Notes under the pieces: model-generated | Database searches by the model: none | Seen by the model: only the letters and a program-made list of their open reading frames with translations | Told to the model about the DNA's origin: nothing | Part shown: piece after piece, positions 1 to 8,409 of the stretch | How positions within the stretch are numbered: the stretch's first letter is position 1 | How the letters are laid out: every line of letters starts with the position of its first letter | Source: Dehalococcoidia bacterium | Lineage (GTDB): Bacteria; Chloroflexota; Dehalococcoidia; Lucifugimonadales; Australimonadaceae | Direction of reading: 5' to 3' | DNA: 64,000 nt | NCBI GenBank assembly: GCA_022820645.1 | Contig: JAJEFD010000009.1 | Location: 293,651-357,650, forward strand | Made by a program: the position numbers and the translations under genes

Positions 1-647
1 ATGACCAGCTCCGACGCCGCGGCGAGCTCGTCGGCGACGGCGATGACGGTCGAGCGCAGCTCACGCCCGTCGCTGTCCACGTCGCCGCGATAGTCGAGGA
101 GCGGCTCGATACCGGCGCAGCCGATGGCGACGTTGAGCGCGCCCTCGCGCCACGGCCGCCCGAACGTGTCGGAGACGATGACGGCGACGTCCGCTCCGGT
201 GGCATCCCCGAGGGTGTCCCGGATGCGCCGGGCCGAGGCGTCGGGGTCGAGCGGGAGCAGCACGACGTAGTCGCCGCCCCTGCCGACGTTGGAAGCGTCG
301 ACGCCGGAGTTGGCGCAGACGAAGCCGTGGCGCGTCTCCGTGATGAGCACGCCGCCCTCCATGCGGACGACGCGGACGGCCTCGCGCAGGATGACCTCGA
401 CGGCGCGCGCGTCCTTCTCCCACGTCAGCGCGAAGTCGCGCGCCTGTGCGGATGGCTCGACGCCCCGCAGGTCGGCGACGCGGCCCTCCGCCTTCGAGAC
501 GATCTTCTGCGTCACAACAACGACGTCGCCACCGGCGAGCGGCGTCTGCTGGGCCGCGCAGGCGTCGGCGATGAGGCGTCCGAGGTCGTCGCCTTCGTCG
601 ATCTCCGGCAGCCCGTCGACGGGGATGAGCGTTACTTCAGGGGGCAT
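1..647 (-). CDS. cofE: Coenzyme F420-0:L-glutamate ligase, partial
   Basis: About 215 residues are visible, running off the left edge, so the C-terminus is missing. The family adds glutamate to F420-0 using GTP, in the cytoplasm. Family hallmarks seen are VVVVTQKIVSKAEGR near residue 40, the block CANSGVDASNV, and VSDTFGRPWREGALNVAIG followed by DYRGD. These match the CofE/FbiB N-terminal ligase fold. The ATG at 647 gives the expected N-terminus with the valine-rich strand. Whether it is a stand-alone CofE or a fused FbiB cannot be seen. It implies that this organism makes F420. Confidence 0.85.
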   Translation of the reverse strand, partial: MPPEVTLIPVDGLPEIDEGDDLGRLIADACAAQQTPLAGGDVVVVTQKIVSKAEGRVADLRGVEPSAQARDFALTWEKDARAVEVILREAVRVVRMEGGVLITETRHGFVCANSGVDASNVGRGGDYVVLLPLDPDASARRIRDTLGDATGADVAVIVSDTFGRPWREGALNVAIGCAGIEPLLDYRGDVDSDGRELRSTVIAVADELAAASELV

Positions 648-692
648 AGCGGGGTGATGCTAGCAGAGCGAGAACGTAGCAGGTGAGCGCAA

Positions 693-1112
693 TCAGGCGG
701 AGACGGACTGCGGGACCTCGACGTCGACGTAGACGATCCGGGCGGTGGGTTCCGGGGGCCGCTTGCAGTGCCACGCGAGATAGTCCTTGATCGTCTCACG
801 GATGAGCGCCTCGACCCGCTTGCGCGTGTCCGCCGCGGCGACGACGGGGAAGAGGTCGGGCGGCTCGGCGCGGTAGCCGTGGGGAGTCTTCGTGATAGGG
901 ACGGCGTAGCCCTTCACTTCTATCGCCCACGAGATCGGCTCAGGGATCGGTTCGCCGCGCTCAACGAGGTCTTCGAGGATGATTTCGATGCCCTCGCGGA
1001 CGGACGTGGTCACCTCTTCGAGCGTTTTGCCGATGCCGACGCCCCCGGTCACGTCCGGCGAGAACGAGCTGTAGTTCCGTGGGAGTTTTGATACGACGGC
1101 CATGTACCGCAT
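693..1112 (-). CDS. hicB: HicB-type antitoxin
   Basis: This 139-residue protein has the HicB N-terminal partial RNase-H-like fold: a strand with SFSPDVTGGVGIGKTLEEV followed by a helix ending in GEPIPEP. It is longer than minimal HicB proteins; the last 60 residues are not a recognisable ribbon-helix-helix and could be an extra dimerisation or DNA-binding part. The ATG at 1112 is preceded by AAGGAG inside the end of hicA, three bases beyond the hicA stop, so the pair is translationally coupled. Its role would be to neutralise HicA and repress the operon. Confidence 0.75.
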   Translation of the reverse strand: MRYMAVVSKLPRNYSSFSPDVTGGVGIGKTLEEVTTSVREGIEIILEDLVERGEPIPEPISWAIEVKGYAVPITKTPHGYRAEPPDLFPVVAAADTRKRVEALIRETIKDYLAWHCKRPPEPTARIVYVDVEVPQSVSA

Positions 1113-1115
1113 GGG

Positions 1116-1310
1116 TTACTCCTTGAGGCCAGCCTGCTTCAGGATGCTATGCCATGTTCTAGGGTCCACGTCTCCTCCAGGATGCCCAGGTATGACAACG
1201 TTCCCCGGTTTCTCGGGGTGGTTGTAGACGCGGTGGCTTCCTCGTGTGCGCACGTGCACCCAGCCGTCCCGTTCCACGAGCCTGATTGCTTCTCGTACTT
1301 TATGAATCAT
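1116..1310 (-). CDS. hicA: HicA-type mRNA interferase toxin
   Basis: This is a 64-residue protein of the double-stranded RNA-binding-like HicA family, which cleaves mRNA independently of ribosomes. The signature TRGSHRVYNHP contains the catalytic histidine, and the ending SILKQAGLKE is typical of HicA. The toxin gene comes first and hicB follows after three bases, the usual hicAB order. It is divergent from the lhr gene, with about 120 bp between the two starts. Confidence 0.85.
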   Translation of the reverse strand: MIHKVREAIRLVERDGWVHVRTRGSHRVYNHPEKPGNVVIPGHPGGDVDPRTWHSILKQAGLKE

Positions 1311-1366
1311 ACGCCTCTGCCTGCAATCATCCTAGGAAGCACAGCCCCAACCGCACAACGGGCGCG

Positions 1367-1427
1367 TGTCACATCGAGACAGACTGTGACATCTGCCCGT
1401 AGACGGGAGCGGTGGGGCTGGTAGCAT
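1367..1427 (+). promoter_or_regulatory. lhr upstream region: TGTCACA/TGTGACA dyad and leaderless -10
   Basis: TGTCACA (1367-1373) and TGTGACA (1385-1391) form an inverted repeat with an 11-nt spacer between hicA and lhr. A -10-like TAGCAT (1422-1427) ends six bases before the lhr ATG, which places the predicted transcript start on the start codon. No good -35 is seen. The dyad could serve either divergent gene. Confidence 0.4.
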
Positions 1428-1433
1428 GCGGGC

Positions 1434-4400
1434 ATGAGTCTCGATGCGTTCCATCCCATCGTGCGGACGTGGTTCGAGCGGCGGTTCGGCGCGCCGACGG
1501 ACGCGCAGGCGCTCGGCTGGCCCGCGATAGCGTCCGGCCGGCACACGCTCATCGCCGCGCCCACCGGCTCCGGCAAGACGCTCGCGGCGTTCCTCACGAG
1601 TCTGGACATGCTCGTGAAGCAGGCGCTGGGGGACGATGGGGACGAGGCGGGGCTGGCGGATGCGACGCAGGTGGTGTACGTGTCGCCGCTGAAGGCGCTG
1701 GCGAACGACATCCAGCGGAACCTGCTCGCGCCGCTGGAGGAGATACGGGCGCTCGCCGAGGAGATGGGGCAGCCGCTGCCGGAGATACGCGTCGCGGTGC
1801 GGACCGGCGATACGCCGCAGAAGGAGCGGACGCTCCACGCGCGCAGGCCGCCGCACGTGCTCATCACGACACCGGAGTCGCTGTTCATCCTGCTTACGTC
1901 GGAGCGGGGACGGCACGCGCTCAGGACAACGCGCACGCTGATCCTCGACGAGTTGCACGCGGTCGCGCCGAGCAAGCGGGGATCACACCTTGCGCTGTCG
2001 GTGGAGCGGCTGTGCCACTTGGCGGAGGAGCCGGTCACGCGCATCGGGCTGTCGGCGACGCAGAAGCCCATCGAGGAGATGGCGCGCTTCCTGACGGGTT
2101 CACCCTCACCCGCCGCTGGTGCGGAGTGCGAGATCGTGGATACGGGGCACCGGCGGGCGATGGACGTTGCCATCGAGTTACCGCGCGACTTCGAGCTGGG
2201 GCCCATCGCGACACACGAGCAGTGGGCACAGACGCTCGACCAGGTGGTGGAGCTCTCAGAGCAGCACCGGACGACGCTGGTGTTCGTGAACACGCGCCGT
2301 CTCGTGGAGCGGGTCGCGCACCTGCTGTCGGACCGGCTCGGCGAGGAGAACGTGGCCGCGCACCATGGCAGCCTCTCGCGAGAGACGCGGTACGACACGG
2401 AGCAGCGGCTGAAGGAAGGGCGCGTGCGGGTATGCGTCGCGAGCGCGTCACTGGAGCTGGGGATCGACATCGGCGACATCGACCTCGTCTGCCAGATCGG
2501 GTCGCCGCGCAACATCGGGGTCGCGCTGCAGCGGGTCGGGCGGTCCGGTCACTTCCTGGGCGGCACGCCGAAGGGGCGCTTCTTCCCGCTGACACGCGAC
2601 GAACTCGTGGAGACGGTCGCGCTGCTGCGGTGCATCCGCGACGGCGCGCTGGACGCACTGCACATCCCGCCGTGGCCGCTGGACGTGCTCGCGCAGCAGG
2701 TTGTGGCGTCGTGCGTGATGGAGGAGTGGGACGAGGACGCGCTGTACGCGCTGATGACGCAGGCGTACCCGTACCGCGAACTGTCCCGCGAGCGCTTCGA
2801 CGAGGTGGTGCGGATGCTGTCGGAGGGCGTCGCGGGGCGCTGGGGACGCACGACGGCATACCTGCACCGCGACGGCGTGAACCACAAGGTAAAGGCGCGG
2901 CGCGGCGCACGCATGATGGCCGTGTCCAACGGGGGCGCGATACCGGACACGGCGGACTACCGCGTCATCGCGGAGCCGGACGGCACGATGGTGGGGACGG
3001 TGAACGAGGACTTCGCCATCGAGAGCATGGCGGGCGACATCTTCCTGCTGGGGAACACGCCATGGAAGATACGCCGCATCGAGCAGGGGACGGTGCGCGT
3101 GGAGGAGGCGCAGGGTCAGCCGCCGACGATCCCGTTCTGGCTGGGGGAGGCGCCGGGGCGCACGGTCGAGCTGTCGCACGAGGTGTCGGCGCTGCGGCGC
3201 GACGTCGACGAGCGGCTGCACGCGCGGGATACGGCGGTGGCGCTCGTGATGGAGAGCGGGGCGTCGCGCGAAGTGGCGGAGCAGGTGGTGGCGTACGTGG
3301 AGGAGGGGAAGCGTGTGCTCGGCATCGTGCCGACGGGGGACAAGATCGTGGCGGAGCGCTTCTTCGACGAGGCGGGCGGCATGCAGCTGGTGGTGCACTC
3401 GCCGCTGGGGAGCCGCATCAACCGGGCGTGGGGGCTGGCGCTGCGCAAGCGGTTCTGCGCCGGGTTCGACTTCGAGCTGCAGGCGGCGGCGACGGACGAG
3501 GGCATCAACATCTCGCTCGGGCCGCAGCACTCGTTCCCGGTCGAGGAGGTGTTCAGCTACTTGAAACCGGCGACGGCAGAGGACGTGCTGACGCAGGCGG
3601 TGCTGCAGTCGCCCATCTTCCCGCTGCGCTGGCGGTGGACGGCGTCGCGGTCGCTCGCGCTGCTGCGCCAGGTCGGCGGCAAGCGCGTCCCGACGCCGAT
3701 ACAGCGGATGCGCTCCGACGACCTGCTCGCGGCGGTGTTCCCCGCGGCGGCGGCGTGCCAGGACAACATGCCGGTGGGCGGCAGGGTGGAGCCGCCGGAC
3801 CATCCGCTCGTGTTCGAGACGCTGCGCGACTGCCTCACCGAGGCGCTGGACGCGGAGGGGATGGTGGGCGTGCTGGAGGCCATCGAGAGCGGGGAGATCG
3901 AGGTGTTCGGCAAGGACACGCTCCAGCCGTCGGCTTTCTCACATCAGCTGCTGAACGCGATGCCGTACGCGTTCCTGGACGACGCGCCGCTGGAGGAGCG
4001 CCGCGCCCGGGCCGTCACGCTGCGGCGCGCGCTGCCGGAGGACTCGCGCGACCTCGGCGCGCTCAGCCCCGACGCCATCGCCGAGGAGGAGGCGTACGCT
4101 TGGCCCGCGATACGCGACGCGGACGAGCTGCACGACGCGCTGCTGTCGTTGTTGGTGCTGACGGAGGACGACCTCGCGGAGCACCCGGACGCCGCGGAGT
4201 CGTGGCGCGAGTGGTACGCGTCGCTGGCCGAGGCGGGCAGGGTGCGGTCGCTGGCGCCCCACTTCCCCAGCCCCGGAGTACCCTCACCCTCGCCCTCTCC
4301 CCTTGTAGGGAGAGGGGACCAGGCAGTGGGGCTAGGTTCCCGCCTTCGCGGGAATGACGGGGAAAAGAGCGGGAGTGACGGAGAGCAGGGAGGGAACGAC

Positions 4401-5768
4401 GTCGATATCGCTTACTCGTTGTGGTACGCGGTCGAGCGGGCTGAGGTCGTGCGCGCGGCGTACGAGGATGGGGACGTCGAGGCTGTGGCGGAGATCGTGC
4501 GCGGGCGTGCGGAGTCGTCGGGGCCGTTCACGGCGGGCGGGCTGGCACAACGGCTGGCGCTGAGCGAGAGCGCGGTGTCGCAGGCGGCGATCAGGCTGGA
4601 GTCGGAGGGCGTACTGCTGCGCGGGCGGTTCCGTCCGGGCGCGGCGGACGAGGAGTTCTGCGACCGCCGGATACTCGCGCGTATCCACCGGAGCACCATC
4701 GGGCGGCTTCGGCGGGAGATCGAGCCGGTGCCGGTCGCGAGTTTCATCCGCTTCCTGCTGGAGTGGCAGCACGCCACGCCGGGGACGCGCCTGGCGGGCG
4801 ACGCGGGGCTGATCGAGGTGGTCGAGCAGTTGCAGGGGTTCGAGGCTGCTGCAGCGGCATGGGAGAGCGGGCTGCTGATGAACCGGCTGACCGACTTCCA
4901 CGCCTCGACGCTCGACGCGCTGACGCTCGGCGGCGAGCTGGCCTGGGGTCGGTTCGCGCGCCGAGCCGGACCTCCGCCGTCGGCTGCGCTTTCGCGGAAC
5001 GGGCCGGTGACGCTGGCGGTGCGGGAGGACGTGCCGTGGCTGCTCGACCCGCCCGACCCGGACACGACGTTCACCGGGGCGGCTGCGGACGTGCTGGCAT
5101 ACCTCGAATCGAGCGGGGCGTCGTTCATGCCGGACATCGTGCGCGGTTCACGGCGACTGCCGTCCGAGGTGGAAGAGGCGCTCTGGCTGCTGGTGGCGGC
5201 GGGGCGCGTGACGGCTGACGGGTTCGGCGCGCTGCGCGGGCTCGTCTCCGGCGTCGCGAAGCGCGTGCAGCGGAGGTCGCGCTGGTCGGGCGCGTCGCGG
5301 GTGCGGGCGCAGGCGGCGCTCGGGCGGTCAGGGAGCCGGTGGTCGCTGCTGCAGTCGACGGTGGCCGAGCCGGAGGAGGACGTGGTCGAGGCGCGCGCGG
5401 CGCAGCTGCTGCGTCGTTACGGCGTGATGCTGCGCGAGCTGCTGGCGCGCGAGCCGATGGCCCCGCCGTGGGGCGCGCTCGTGCGGACGTACCGTCGAGC
5501 CGAGGCGCGGGGCGAGGTGCGCGGCGGACGGTTCGTCGCGGGGCTGGTGGGCGAGCAGTTCGCGCTGCCGGAGGCGGTCGACGCGCTGCGAGCGGTGCAC
5601 CGCCGCGCGCCGTCGGGCGAGGTCGTGCGCGTATCGGGGTCGGACCCGCTGAACCTCGTGGGTGTGCTTACGCCGGGCCAGCGCGTGCCGGCAGTGGTCG
5701 GCAACAGCGTACTGTACCGCGATGGCTCGCCCGTGTCGGGGGAGGAGCTGGAAGCGGCGGCAGGGTAG
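1434..5768 (+). CDS. lhr: Lhr-like ATP-dependent DNA helicase with C-terminal extension
   Basis: The 1444-residue superfamily 2 helicase is close in size to full-length bacterial Lhr (about 1500). Walker A APTGSGKT lies at residues 42-49 and the DELH box at 172-175; SATQKP, the motif around VFVNTRRLVERVAHLL and QRVGRSGH (motif VI) follow. A winged-helix/Lhr core region comes next, and a long C-terminal part resembles the Lhr-CTD. The family translocates 3'-5' on single-stranded DNA in repair. Residues about 945-990 (PSPSPSPLVGRG...SRLRGNDG) are low-complexity and are encoded by repeats that are elsewhere intergenic; the frame continues cleanly on both sides. The ATG at 1434 lacks a Shine-Dalgarno but sits 6 nt after a -10-like TAGCAT. 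Confidence 0.93.
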   Translation: MSLDAFHPIVRTWFERRFGAPTDAQALGWPAIASGRHTLIAAPTGSGKTLAAFLTSLDMLVKQALGDDGDEAGLADATQVVYVSPLKALANDIQRNLLAPLEEIRALAEEMGQPLPEIRVAVRTGDTPQKERTLHARRPPHVLITTPESLFILLTSERGRHALRTTRTLILDELHAVAPSKRGSHLALSVERLCHLAEEPVTRIGLSATQKPIEEMARFLTGSPSPAAGAECEIVDTGHRRAMDVAIELPRDFELGPIATHEQWAQTLDQVVELSEQHRTTLVFVNTRRLVERVAHLLSDRLGEENVAAHHGSLSRETRYDTEQRLKEGRVRVCVASASLELGIDIGDIDLVCQIGSPRNIGVALQRVGRSGHFLGGTPKGRFFPLTRDELVETVALLRCIRDGALDALHIPPWPLDVLAQQVVASCVMEEWDEDALYALMTQAYPYRELSRERFDEVVRMLSEGVAGRWGRTTAYLHRDGVNHKVKARRGARMMAVSNGGAIPDTADYRVIAEPDGTMVGTVNEDFAIESMAGDIFLLGNTPWKIRRIEQGTVRVEEAQGQPPTIPFWLGEAPGRTVELSHEVSALRRDVDERLHARDTAVALVMESGASREVAEQVVAYVEEGKRVLGIVPTGDKIVAERFFDEAGGMQLVVHSPLGSRINRAWGLALRKRFCAGFDFELQAAATDEGINISLGPQHSFPVEEVFSYLKPATAEDVLTQAVLQSPIFPLRWRWTASRSLALLRQVGGKRVPTPIQRMRSDDLLAAVFPAAAACQDNMPVGGRVEPPDHPLVFETLRDCLTEALDAEGMVGVLEAIESGEIEVFGKDTLQPSAFSHQLLNAMPYAFLDDAPLEERRARAVTLRRALPEDSRDLGALSPDAIAEEEAYAWPAIRDADELHDALLSLLVLTEDDLAEHPDAAESWREWYASLAEAGRVRSLAPHFPSPGVPSPSPSPLVGRGDQAVGLGSRLRGNDGEKSGSDGEQGGNDVDIAYSLWYAVERAEVVRAAYEDGDVEAVAEIVRGRAESSGPFTAGGLAQRLALSESAVSQAAIRLESEGVLLRGRFRPGAADEEFCDRRILARIHRSTIGRLRREIEPVPVASFIRFLLEWQHATPGTRLAGDAGLIEVVEQLQGFEAAAAAWESGLLMNRLTDFHASTLDALTLGGELAWGRFARRAGPPPSAALSRNGPVTLAVREDVPWLLDPPDPDTTFTGAAADVLAYLESSGASFMPDIVRGSRRLPSEVEEALWLLVAAGRVTADGFGALRGLVSGVAKRVQRRSRWSGASRVRAQAALGRSGSRWSLLQSTVAEPEEDVVEARAAQLLRRYGVMLRELLAREPMAPPWGALVRTYRRAEARGEVRGGRFVAGLVGEQFALPEAVDALRAVHRRAPSGEVVRVSGSDPLNLVGVLTPGQRVPAVVGNSVLYRDGSPVSGEELEAAAG
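4281..4362 (+). repeat. Two dispersed palindromic repeats inside the lhr frame
   Basis: At 4281-4318 a CCCTCACCCT...CCCTCTCCCC stretch pairs with AGGGAGAGGGG. It is the same type as the intergenic copies at 37765-37800 and 53525-53563. At 4337-4362 a TTCCCGCC-TTCGC-GGGAA hairpin followed by TGACGGGG is a second repeat type, with a diverged relative near 62381. Both are translated in frame in lhr. Confidence 0.75.
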
Positions 5769-5773
5769 GGGCG

Positions 5774-6208
5774 TCAGCGCAGCGGGTCTACGACGGTGAG
5801 GAAGGGGAAGCGGTAGAAGCCGGTGTCGCGAGTGCAGATCCGGCTGACGCCGTGCTCGCGCATGAGAACGGCGGTATGCACGTCGTAGACGAAGTTGCCC
5901 CTGATGTCTGGGAACTCCCGGATGGTCTGTGCGAGGATCGCCTGGTGGCGTTCGGTCGGGCGTAGAACCGAAATAGCAGGGGATTCGAGCAACATCTGCA
6001 GGAAAAGTTGTGCCTCATCGATACGCCACGGGACCGGCAAGACGCGCGGGTGAGTACTGACTCGCATGAACTCGTAGCAGACGTTCCATGTCAGGTACGT
6101 CGGCGAGGGGCCAGTTCTGGCCTCGTCCAACATCCGGCGGCACGCTTCATGAGCGTCGGCCCCCGGATCAATCGCATAGAGGAGGATATTCGTATCGAAG
6201 ACGAGCAC
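5774..6208 (-). CDS. vapC: PIN-domain ribonuclease toxin (VapC family)
   Basis: The 144-residue PIN domain has FDTNILLYAID at the N-terminus (first acidic residue D5), an NVCYEF glutamate near residue 46, VYDVHTAV in the middle and a late CTRD aspartate. These are the four acidic metal-binding positions of VapC nucleases. It starts with GTG at 6208, immediately after the TAA of the upstream antitoxin gene, so the two are coupled. VapC toxins cleave tRNA or rRNA; the target here cannot be predicted. Confidence 0.8.
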   Translation of the reverse strand: MLVFDTNILLYAIDPGADAHEACRRMLDEARTGPSPTYLTWNVCYEFMRVSTHPRVLPVPWRIDEAQLFLQMLLESPAISVLRPTERHQAILAQTIREFPDIRGNFVYDVHTAVLMREHGVSRICTRDTGFYRFPFLTVVDPLR

Positions 6209-6451
6209 TTACTCCTCTTCTTCCATCACCCGATAGAGCTCGTCGCGGTTGGCCACGTCCACCAAGAACGAACCGCCTTTCAAGATCGGCAGCGGAGGCA
6301 GGGCGCGTTGCTCTCCTTCCCCAGCAGGCGGGTCGTCCAGGATACGCCGGAGGCCAGCCTCCACGAGGGCCGAGATGGTCGTCGAACGGCGGGCGGCTTC
6401 TTCACGAAGCCGCTGCATCACGGTGTCGTCGATGTTGAGCGTGGTCTTCAT
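6209..6451 (-). CDS. vapB: VapB-type ribbon-helix-helix antitoxin
   Basis: This 80-residue protein begins MKTTLNIDDTVMQRLREEAARR, a ribbon-helix-helix DNA-binding strand and helix, continues with STTISALVEAGLRRIL, and has an acidic, probably flexible C-terminus (VMEEEE) suited to wrapping the toxin. The start at 6451 was chosen because it begins the RHH strand; an ATG at 6463 (MVFH extension) is possible. Longer readings back to 6787 run antisense through the cupin gene and are not credible. It is adjacent to the PIN toxin without a spacer. Confidence 0.75.
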   Translation of the reverse strand: MKTTLNIDDTVMQRLREEAARRSTTISALVEAGLRRILDDPPAGEGEQRALPPLPILKGGSFLVDVANRDELYRVMEEEE

Positions 6452-6501
6452 ATGGAAAACCATACAGGGCGTATGGCTTTCCGTCAACGAACGCTGGGAC
6501 G

Positions 6502-7638
6502 TCAGTCCTTGTCCCGCATCTCCGGGTCGTCCCAGACGTAGTCGGGGTCCTCGTAGATCTGGGGCGGCATGAGCGACGGGAGGCCTTGCTCGGCAAGGGC
6601 GGCCTCGAACTGCTCGCGCACCCAAGGGTCTTCCTCGTAGAAGGGGATCTCCTTGTTCAGCCCACCGTCGTAGCCCATAAGGGCCTTGGGCGGGAAGACG
6701 CGCAGTTGCCGGTTCTGCGTGCCGCCCGGGTTGAGGTGCTGGTGGAACCAGTTGTTCGGCGGAACGAAGACGCTCGCCTCCGTCCACGGGCAGACGATCT
6801 TCTCGCCGCCCTCCGGGTACATGACGGCGAAGCCGCTGCCGGGCGCGACGCCGACGATGGTGACGCCGGGGCCGTGGCGGTGCGCGGCACGGTAGCGCTG
6901 GGGCGGCAGCACCATCATGCCGGTGCGGATTGCGGAGTTGGGGAAGGTGATGCCGGCGCCGAATGCACGGCGGTTCTTGCTCCCGTATGCCGTGAGCTTG
7001 TCCCAGACGTTGAGGTCAGGGAAGAAGTTGGCGTGCCACTGGTGGGTCTCGTGCTTCTCGCCGCCACGGTCCACCGTCTCGCGCACGGCGTATGCCTCAG
7101 AGGAGAACGGGTTACCCTCGCTGCCGTACAACTCGGTGGGGTCGACGAACGAGTTGTTGAAGAAGAACTCCTCGCGCGGCTGGATGCCCATCGCCAGCGG
7201 CAGGTAGCTGACGTGGAGCGTGAGCGCGGGCTGGTCCCCGCGCGCGTTGCTCAACTGGTAGTAGTAGTTGGACGGGATGCGGAAGAGGCTGTGCTTCTGC
7301 CACTCGAAGTTGATCTGCGGGTGACCCTCCGCCCAGACGGTGGCGATGCCCTGCCCCTCGACGACGTAGACGATCTCCTCGGTTGCCATGCGGAAGGGAG
7401 GGATCGTCTCGCCGGGAGGGACCTGGAGGAGGTGCGCCTCGGTGACGCCCTGGTGGCCGACGAGGTTGAGCACCGCACCGGGACAGCCGCGCAGGTCCCA
7501 CCAACCGAGCTCGATGGTCCGCAGGTCCTCGACGTAGTAACCGGTGAAGACCGGTACGTCCTGCGCAACGAGCCAGCGGTCGTAAGGCGACTGCCACCAG
7601 CTGTTGGTGGACTTCCTCTCGGCAGGCGCGGTCGTCAT
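6502..7638 (-). CDS. Bicupin domain protein, possible dioxygenase
   Basis: The 378-residue protein has two cupin barrels. The first, about residues 60-150, carries LLQVPPGETIPPFRMATEEIVYVVEGQG but has a poor metal-ligand set. The second, about 230-320, has RAAHRHGPGVTIVGV and a later FVPPNNWFHQHLNPGG, giving HxH plus a downstream histidine typical of Fe(II)- or Mn-binding cupins. The layout is that of gentisate/1-hydroxy-2-naphthoate dioxygenase relatives. The substrate is unknown. It is the last of four same-strand genes behind an ABC binding protein and permease, but hairpins separate some of them. Confidence 0.65.
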   Translation of the reverse strand: MTTAPAERKSTNSWWQSPYDRWLVAQDVPVFTGYYVEDLRTIELGWWDLRGCPGAVLNLVGHQGVTEAHLLQVPPGETIPPFRMATEEIVYVVEGQGIATVWAEGHPQINFEWQKHSLFRIPSNYYYQLSNARGDQPALTLHVSYLPLAMGIQPREEFFFNNSFVDPTELYGSEGNPFSSEAYAVRETVDRGGEKHETHQWHANFFPDLNVWDKLTAYGSKNRRAFGAGITFPNSAIRTGMMVLPPQRYRAAHRHGPGVTIVGVAPGSGFAVMYPEGGEKIVCPWTEASVFVPPNNWFHQHLNPGGTQNRQLRVFPPKALMGYDGGLNKEIPFYEEDPWVREQFEAALAEQGLPSLMPPQIYEDPDYVWDDPEMRDKD

Positions 7639-7662
7639 GGCAACCCTCCTTCACACATCGCT

Positions 7663-7702
7663 GTCCCACCGCGGGGCAGCATATGCCGACCCGCGGTGGG
7701 AC
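7663..7702 (-). terminator. Strong intergenic stem-loop between secreted protein and cupin genes
   Basis: A perfect 13-bp inverted repeat, GTCCCACCGCGGG (7663-7675) and CCCGCGGTGGGAC (7690-7702), lies in the 77-nt gap. There is no T-run, so it may attenuate or stabilise transcripts instead of terminating them. Confidence 0.5.
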
Positions 7703-7715
7703 GTGTCTCACGTTC

Positions 7716-8306
7716 TTACTCGATCGGTACGAGTTCAGAGGAGACGTTGCACCACGGCTCCTCCAGCGCGGGGCCGCAGAGGACGGCCGGGGCGACCGCC
7801 AGCACCTCACCGGTGATGGCGTCGAGGAGCCGGAACGAAACGGCTTCCCACTCGCCGTAGAACACGAAGTCGGAGCCGGTGCCCCTGAAGCCGCGCTCGA
7901 AGGCCACCACAAACGCGCCGTGCTCGTTGGCGAAGAGCCCGCCGAGGTCTTCGTCGTAGCCTACGTCCAGGACGGAGGTGATGTCGTTGTGAAGTCCTAC
8001 GGAGCCCCAGACCATGCGGATCTCAACTTCCTGTTCGGGCGCCAGCCCAGCGCCGACGAACCAGACCCCGTGGTCGCGGATGCGGTCCTCGGGGTACCTG
8101 ATGAAGGTGGGATGGACTTCGAAGACGACGTTGGCCTGCCAGCCTTCCTCCATCATCTGGGCCCTCGACGACGCGGCGTCGGGCGCGCTACTCGCCGGGG
8201 ACGCGGGCTGCAATGCAAATACCAATGCGGCAAGTCCCAGCAGCGCAACGGCGCTCACCAGCAGCCTCCTCGAACGCAACCATGTGATAGTGAATACCTT
8301 GCTCAT
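7716..8306 (-). CDS. Secreted or membrane-anchored protein of unknown function
   Basis: The 196-residue protein has an N-terminal hydrophobic segment at about residues 15-33 (VSAVALLGLAALVFALQP) after basic residues, consistent with a signal peptide or anchor. The mature part has no recognised motif. It is rich in beta-prone stretches (FIRYPEDRIRDHGVWFVGAGLAPEQEVEIRMVWGS... in part) and carries two late cysteines in CGPALEEPWC. It lies directly downstream of the ABC permease, so an extracytoplasmic accessory role in transport is possible but unproven. Confidence 0.55.
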   Translation of the reverse strand: MSKVFTITWLRSRRLLVSAVALLGLAALVFALQPASPASSAPDAASSRAQMMEEGWQANVVFEVHPTFIRYPEDRIRDHGVWFVGAGLAPEQEVEIRMVWGSVGLHNDITSVLDVGYDEDLGGLFANEHGAFVVAFERGFRGTGSDFVFYGEWEAVSFRLLDAITGEVLAVAPAVLCGPALEEPWCNVSSELVPIE

Positions 8307-8409
8307 CGGAGCACCTCCTGGTTTCCATGCGTTACCGGGGGACGGCCCGGCGTACCGGCGACACGTATCGTCTGCTCGCTGGTCCGACCGTCCGTCTGTT
8401 GATTCCTAC

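Noticed and set aside
1307..2515. 402-codon minus-strand frame over the start of lhr
   Set aside because: Serine-rich shadow of the helicase domain with no recognisable features.
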